From Chthoniobacter sp. (GTDB lineage: Bacteria; Verrucomicrobiota; Verrucomicrobiia; Chthoniobacterales; Chthoniobacteraceae), in NCBI GenBank assembly GCA_025352865.1, contig JANXSB010000496.1, positions 1 to 18,499 on the forward strand: a stretch of 18,499 bases of DNA, in the 5' to 3' direction. Position 1 is the first letter of the stretch. The number at the start of each line of letters is the position of its first letter. A program made the position numbers and the translations under genes. The notes below the pieces were generated by a model. It made no database searches, was not told the origin of the DNA, and saw only the letters and a program-made list of their open reading frames with translations. Positions 16,269-18,499 of this stretch are shown here, in pieces.

Positions 16269-16359
16269 CGACTGAACCCGGAGGGTTCAAGGATATTAGC
16301 CAGGGGTAACACCCCCGGAACCGGCCCCGTCCAACGGACGCACCCCGGAGGGGTGCTGG
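16269..16359 (+). repeat. Three-hairpin palindromic repeat unit, copy A
   Basis: This unit begins CGAC and holds three stems in order: TGAACCC-GGA-GGGTTCA (16273-16289), CCAGGGGT-AAC-ACCCCCGG (16300-16318, one mismatch) preceded by GATATTAG, and GCACCCC-GGA-GGGGTGC (16340-16356), ending CTGG. It lies in the gap between the convergent 123-residue membrane protein and Fe-S carrier genes. The layout matches copy B in the opposite orientation. Confidence 0.8.
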
Positions 16360-16382
16360 AACCCAGTGCCGAGGCCGATCTT

Positions 16383-16470
16383 CCGGCACCCCGCCGGGGT
16401 GCGCGCCTTCTTGTGCAGAATCCGGGGGTGTTACCCCCGGCTAATTTCCGGCGTCCCTCCGGGACGGTCG
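16383..16470 (-). repeat. Three-hairpin palindromic repeat unit, copy B (inverted)
   Basis: Read on the minus strand it begins CGAC and has CGTCCC-GGA-GGGACG (16466-16452), AATTAG followed by CCGGGGGT-AAC-ACCCCCGG (16440-16422), and GCACCCC-GGC-GGGGTGC (16402-16386), ending CCGG. It is the same three-stem order as copy A. The first stem differs from copy A at paired positions (GAACCC/GGGTTC against CGTCCC/GGGACG), so pairing is kept. It may also act as a terminator for the genes on either side. Confidence 0.8.
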
Positions 16471-16504
16471 AAATACAATGTGTCTGCTGACAAACATGAC
16501 CGAG

Positions 16505-16882
16505 CTATGCGGAGAAACTCTCCCCGCACGAGCAGTGCGCCACGGCGTTCGGGTTCGTCACTTTGAAGCCGCCTTTTTGCAAATCGTCGCTGTAGTCGAG
16601 CTCGGAGCCGCTGACGAAGAGCGCGCTCTTCGGATCGATGACCACGCGGACGCCCGCGCTCTCGACCATGATGTCGCGGTTCGCGGGGCCGTTCACGAGG
16701 TCCATCTTGTACTGCAGGCCGGAGCAGCCGCCGCCGATCACGGCCACGCGGAGCGCACCTTCGGGGCGGCCCTGACGGGTGAGCAGCGAGGTGAGTTTCG
16801 TGCCGGCGCGCTCGGTGATCTTGCAGAGCTTCTCGTTGCCGATCTTGAATTTGATTTCAGGGTTTTGGGTCACAGCGTTCAA
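16505..16882 (-). CDS. erpA: A-type iron-sulfur cluster carrier (ErpA/IscA/HesB family)
   Basis: This 125-residue protein is of typical length for A-type carriers, which hold and hand on Fe-S clusters to target enzymes. The three cluster-binding cysteines are present: C53 in GGGCSGLQY (50-58) and C117, C119 in the C-terminal CSCGESF. The family fold elements VRVVIDPKSALFVSGSELDY and GGFKVTNPNA are also intact. The start is a TTG at 16882 that overlaps the stop of the membrane protein gene (TTGA), with GGAG seven bases upstream; a GTG three codons later is an alternative. It is the last gene of the dus / DUF2007-like / carrier operon. ErpA, IscA and SufA cannot be told apart from sequence alone, so the symbol is tentative. 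Confidence 0.9.
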   Translation of the reverse strand: MNAVTQNPEIKFKIGNEKLCKITERAGTKLTSLLTRQGRPEGALRVAVIGGGCSGLQYKMDLVNGPANRDIMVESAGVRVVIDPKSALFVSGSELDYSDDLQKGGFKVTNPNAVAHCSCGESFSA

Positions 16883-17514
16883 AATGCCGCTCCGGCGATC
16901 CAGCGCAACACCTGGATAATCACGAGGGCGAAGAGGGCGGGGATGGCAAAGAGCGGACTCTCCGGGATGAAACAGAAAATGAGTCGCGCGCGCAGGGGGA
17001 GCGAACCGTCATCCCGCCGGTGGCACGAGCGGGCGAGGGCGAGGAATGGCCAGCAGAGGATTCCAAAGACGATGCCGTAGAGGCTCCACCAAAACGGGAT
17101 GAGGAGGACGTCGAGTCCCGTGACGTTTGATGCGCGAACTCCGTTGAGGGGCATCGTGAAAAGCGTGACGAGGAAAAGATCCGCGGCCCCCAGAACCGCT
17201 CCCGCACAGCATCCAAAGAGGACGAGCGCAATGAACCCTGGCATGCAGCGACGCAGGCCCAGGTCTTCGCTCGCGCCCGCCATTTCCGCAGGCTCGATGA
17301 ATGTGTCGTCGATGGGTTCATCCGGCACGGCGAGGAGTTCCAGTCCGGTATCGAGCGCCTCCTCCGCAATGAGGACGTGCGGGCGCGTGAGCCAGTTGCC
17401 GTACATTGTGGCGAAATTGTCGTGAACCACCGTGCTGGCGATGCCGTGGGACAGGAGGAGGGAGCGCAGGAGATGCGCGCTGATTTCGTTCTGGCAGGGG
17501 AGCAGCAGGTCCAT
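16879..17514 (-). CDS. DUF2007-like domain membrane protein
   Basis: This 211-residue protein starts with a soluble domain of about 68 residues (MDLLLPCQNEISAHLLRSLL, SHGIASTVVHDN, PHVLIAEEALDTGLELL) that resembles the DUF2007 putative signal-transducing fold, in which a short alpha/beta unit repeats small helices and strands. A linker follows (about 69-88) and then three hydrophobic segments (about 93-118, 134-162 and 177-203). It should sit in the inner membrane with the DUF2007-like part in the cytoplasm. The start ATG lies 14 bases after the dus stop, and the end overlaps the carrier start, so it is co-expressed with both. The longer upstream frame is antisense noise of the dus gene. Function is unknown. 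Confidence 0.78.
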   Translation of the reverse strand: MDLLLPCQNEISAHLLRSLLLSHGIASTVVHDNFATMYGNWLTRPHVLIAEEALDTGLELLAVPDEPIDDTFIEPAEMAGASEDLGLRRCMPGFIALVLFGCCAGAVLGAADLFLVTLFTMPLNGVRASNVTGLDVLLIPFWWSLYGIVFGILCWPFLALARSCHRRDDGSLPLRARLIFCFIPESPLFAIPALFALVIIQVLRWIAGAAF

Positions 17515-17528
17515 GCGTCGGTCTGCTC

Positions 17529-18499
17529 TCAAGCACCGACGGCTGCGGCGAGCGCGGGCTCGGGATGGTGGGCGAGGTTTTCGGCGGCGATGCCGTCCAG
17601 CTCCGCGAGCGTGGAGACGTGGGAAAACTTTGCGCGCAGCGTTTTCGCATCCGGCATCCCGCGGGAGTAGGCCATGAGCCGCGAGCGCATGGAGTGCATG
17701 GCGGAAGCCTCGTCGCCGCGGCGCGCGACGTGGAGCGCGCAATGGCGGCGGAGGTGCGCCCACTGCGCGTCGAGCGGTGGCGGCGGGAGGAGTTCGCCGG
17801 TGGCGAGAAAGTGTTTGATCTCCGCGAAAATCCACGGCGCGCTCATCGCCGCGCGGCCCAGCATCATGCCGCGGACGCCTGTATTCATGCGGCTCGCCAC
17901 GTCGCGCGCGCTGGCGAGGTCGCCATTGCCGATGACCGGGATGCGCACCGCCGCGGCGGTCTGCGCGATCACGTCCCAGTCCGCCGCGCCGCTGTAGCCC
18001 TGCTCCTTCGTGCGCCCATGCACCGCGACCGCGGCGATGCCCGCATCCTCCAGAATCCGCGCGGTCACCGGTGCGTTCACCGTCGCCGCGCTCCAGCCGA
18101 TGCGGATCTTCGCCGTCACCGGCACTGGGGCGCACGCGCGGACCACGGCGCGGGCGACCTTTTCCAAAAGCGGACAGTCGCGGAGCAGCGAGGAGCCGCC
18201 GTTTTTCGAGACGACCTTGTTGACCGGGCAGCCGAAATTCAGGTCGATGAAATCCGGCTGCTTCCACTCGATGACCATGCGCGCCGCCTCGCCGAGATGC
18301 TCCGGGTCCGCGCCGAAAAGCTGCACGCCGAGCGGGCGTTCCGTTTCCTCGAACTCGAGATACTCCAGCGTCCGCTCATTGCGCCGGAACACGCCCTCGG
18401 CGCTGACGAATTCCGTGACCATCACATCCGCGCCATGCTCCTTGGCGAGCTGCCGGAAAATGGTGTCCGTGACCCCGGCCATCGGGGCGAGGTAAAGCG
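17529..18499 (-). CDS. dusB: tRNA-dihydrouridine synthase, DusB-like (5' partial)
   Basis: The reading frame is open to the right edge and the true start lies outside the window; visible sequence begins LYLAPMAGVTDTIFR, the family's N-terminal block, so only a few codons are missing. The enzyme reduces specific uridines in tRNA with FMN and NADPH. It has VTEFVSAEG, GVQLFGADPE, the catalytic cysteine in LNFGCPVNKV (about visible residue 90), VTAKIRIGW (FMN contact lysine), VHGRTKEQGYSG and PVIGNGDL with MLGRAAMSAPWIF. The pattern is closest to the DusB/NifR3 group. An internal ATG at 18482 is part of the APMAGVTD motif and is not the start. It heads the operon with the DUF2007-like and Fe-S carrier genes. 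Confidence 0.93.
   Translation of the reverse strand, partial: LYLAPMAGVTDTIFRQLAKEHGADVMVTEFVSAEGVFRRNERTLEYLEFEETERPLGVQLFGADPEHLGEAARMVIEWKQPDFIDLNFGCPVNKVVSKNGGSSLLRDCPLLEKVARAVVRACAPVPVTAKIRIGWSAATVNAPVTARILEDAGIAAVAVHGRTKEQGYSGAADWDVIAQTAAAVRIPVIGNGDLASARDVASRMNTGVRGMMLGRAAMSAPWIFAEIKHFLATGELLPPPPLDAQWAHLRRHCALHVARRGDEASAMHSMRSRLMAYSRGMPDAKTLRAKFSHVSTLAELDGIAAENLAHHPEPALAAAVGA

Noticed and set aside
16237..16504. CRISPR array
   Set aside because: The repeated blocks are inverted, unequal and palindromic, with no regular spacers and no cas gene nearby.
18480..18482. ATG at the right edge as the dusB start
   Set aside because: It is the methionine of the conserved LAPMAGVTD motif, and the frame continues upstream to the window edge.

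Overview
The window is GC-rich (clearly above 60% by eye), gene-dense bacterial chromosome. It most likely comes from a member of the Verrucomicrobiota. That assignment is inferred from four things: a TRWS-type ECF sigma factor next to a very large zinc-ribbon/kinase/RDD receptor; a 36-residue lipoprotein of a kind I associate with this phylum; clusters of CCCGGAGGG / GGGGGTnnnACCCCC palindromes; and the scarcity of Shine-Dalgarno sequences. No rRNA, tRNA, insertion sequence, prophage or CRISPR array is visible.

Left block (1-6974, + strand). The window opens inside a type IIG-like N6-adenine methyltransferase/restriction gene whose N-terminus lies outside. Its stop overlaps the ATG of an 8-codon leader ORF, and the leader's stop overlaps the GTG of an ECF sigma factor gene. 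After 66 bp comes a 989-residue receptor with a zinc ribbon, an active Ser/Thr kinase, an RDD membrane domain, a degenerate kinase lobe and a second RDD domain. An AAG/MPG-type 3-methyladenine DNA glycosylase gene follows with an ATGA overlap, and the block ends at a strong bidirectional terminator. Tight junctions suggest linked expression; sigma and kinase are probably a signalling pair.

Middle block (6975-11290). A small lipoprotein and a signal-less L,D-transpeptidase (YkuD) lie on the minus strand, divergent from asd. An imperfect inverted repeat follows asd. A secreted esterase D-like hydrolase and a tiny one-helix membrane protein (minus strand) are divergent from an E. coli-type lysA. 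Asd and LysA both serve the aspartate/diaminopimelate pathway, which feeds lysine and peptidoglycan, but they are not in one operon here.

Right block (11334-16236, + strand). These are a DUF3313-like lipoprotein, monomeric NADP-dependent isocitrate dehydrogenase, an AI-2E family transporter-like membrane protein, and an overlapping 123-residue single-pass membrane protein. Two of these genes have similar TTGGC...TATGC promoter-like sequences placed so close to the ATG that leaderless or near-leaderless mRNAs are plausible.

End block (16237-18499). A cluster of palindromes forms two inverted copies of a three-hairpin repeat unit, with compensatory changes in one stem. It is followed, reading the minus strand from the right edge, by a DusB-like tRNA-dihydrouridine synthase (start outside the window), a DUF2007-like membrane protein and an A-type Fe-S carrier of the ErpA/IscA family, packed as one apparent operon.

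Most genes are housekeeping. The parts that stand out are the methyltransferase/leader/sigma/kinase junctions, the double-RDD pseudokinase receptor and the covarying palindromic repeat pair.
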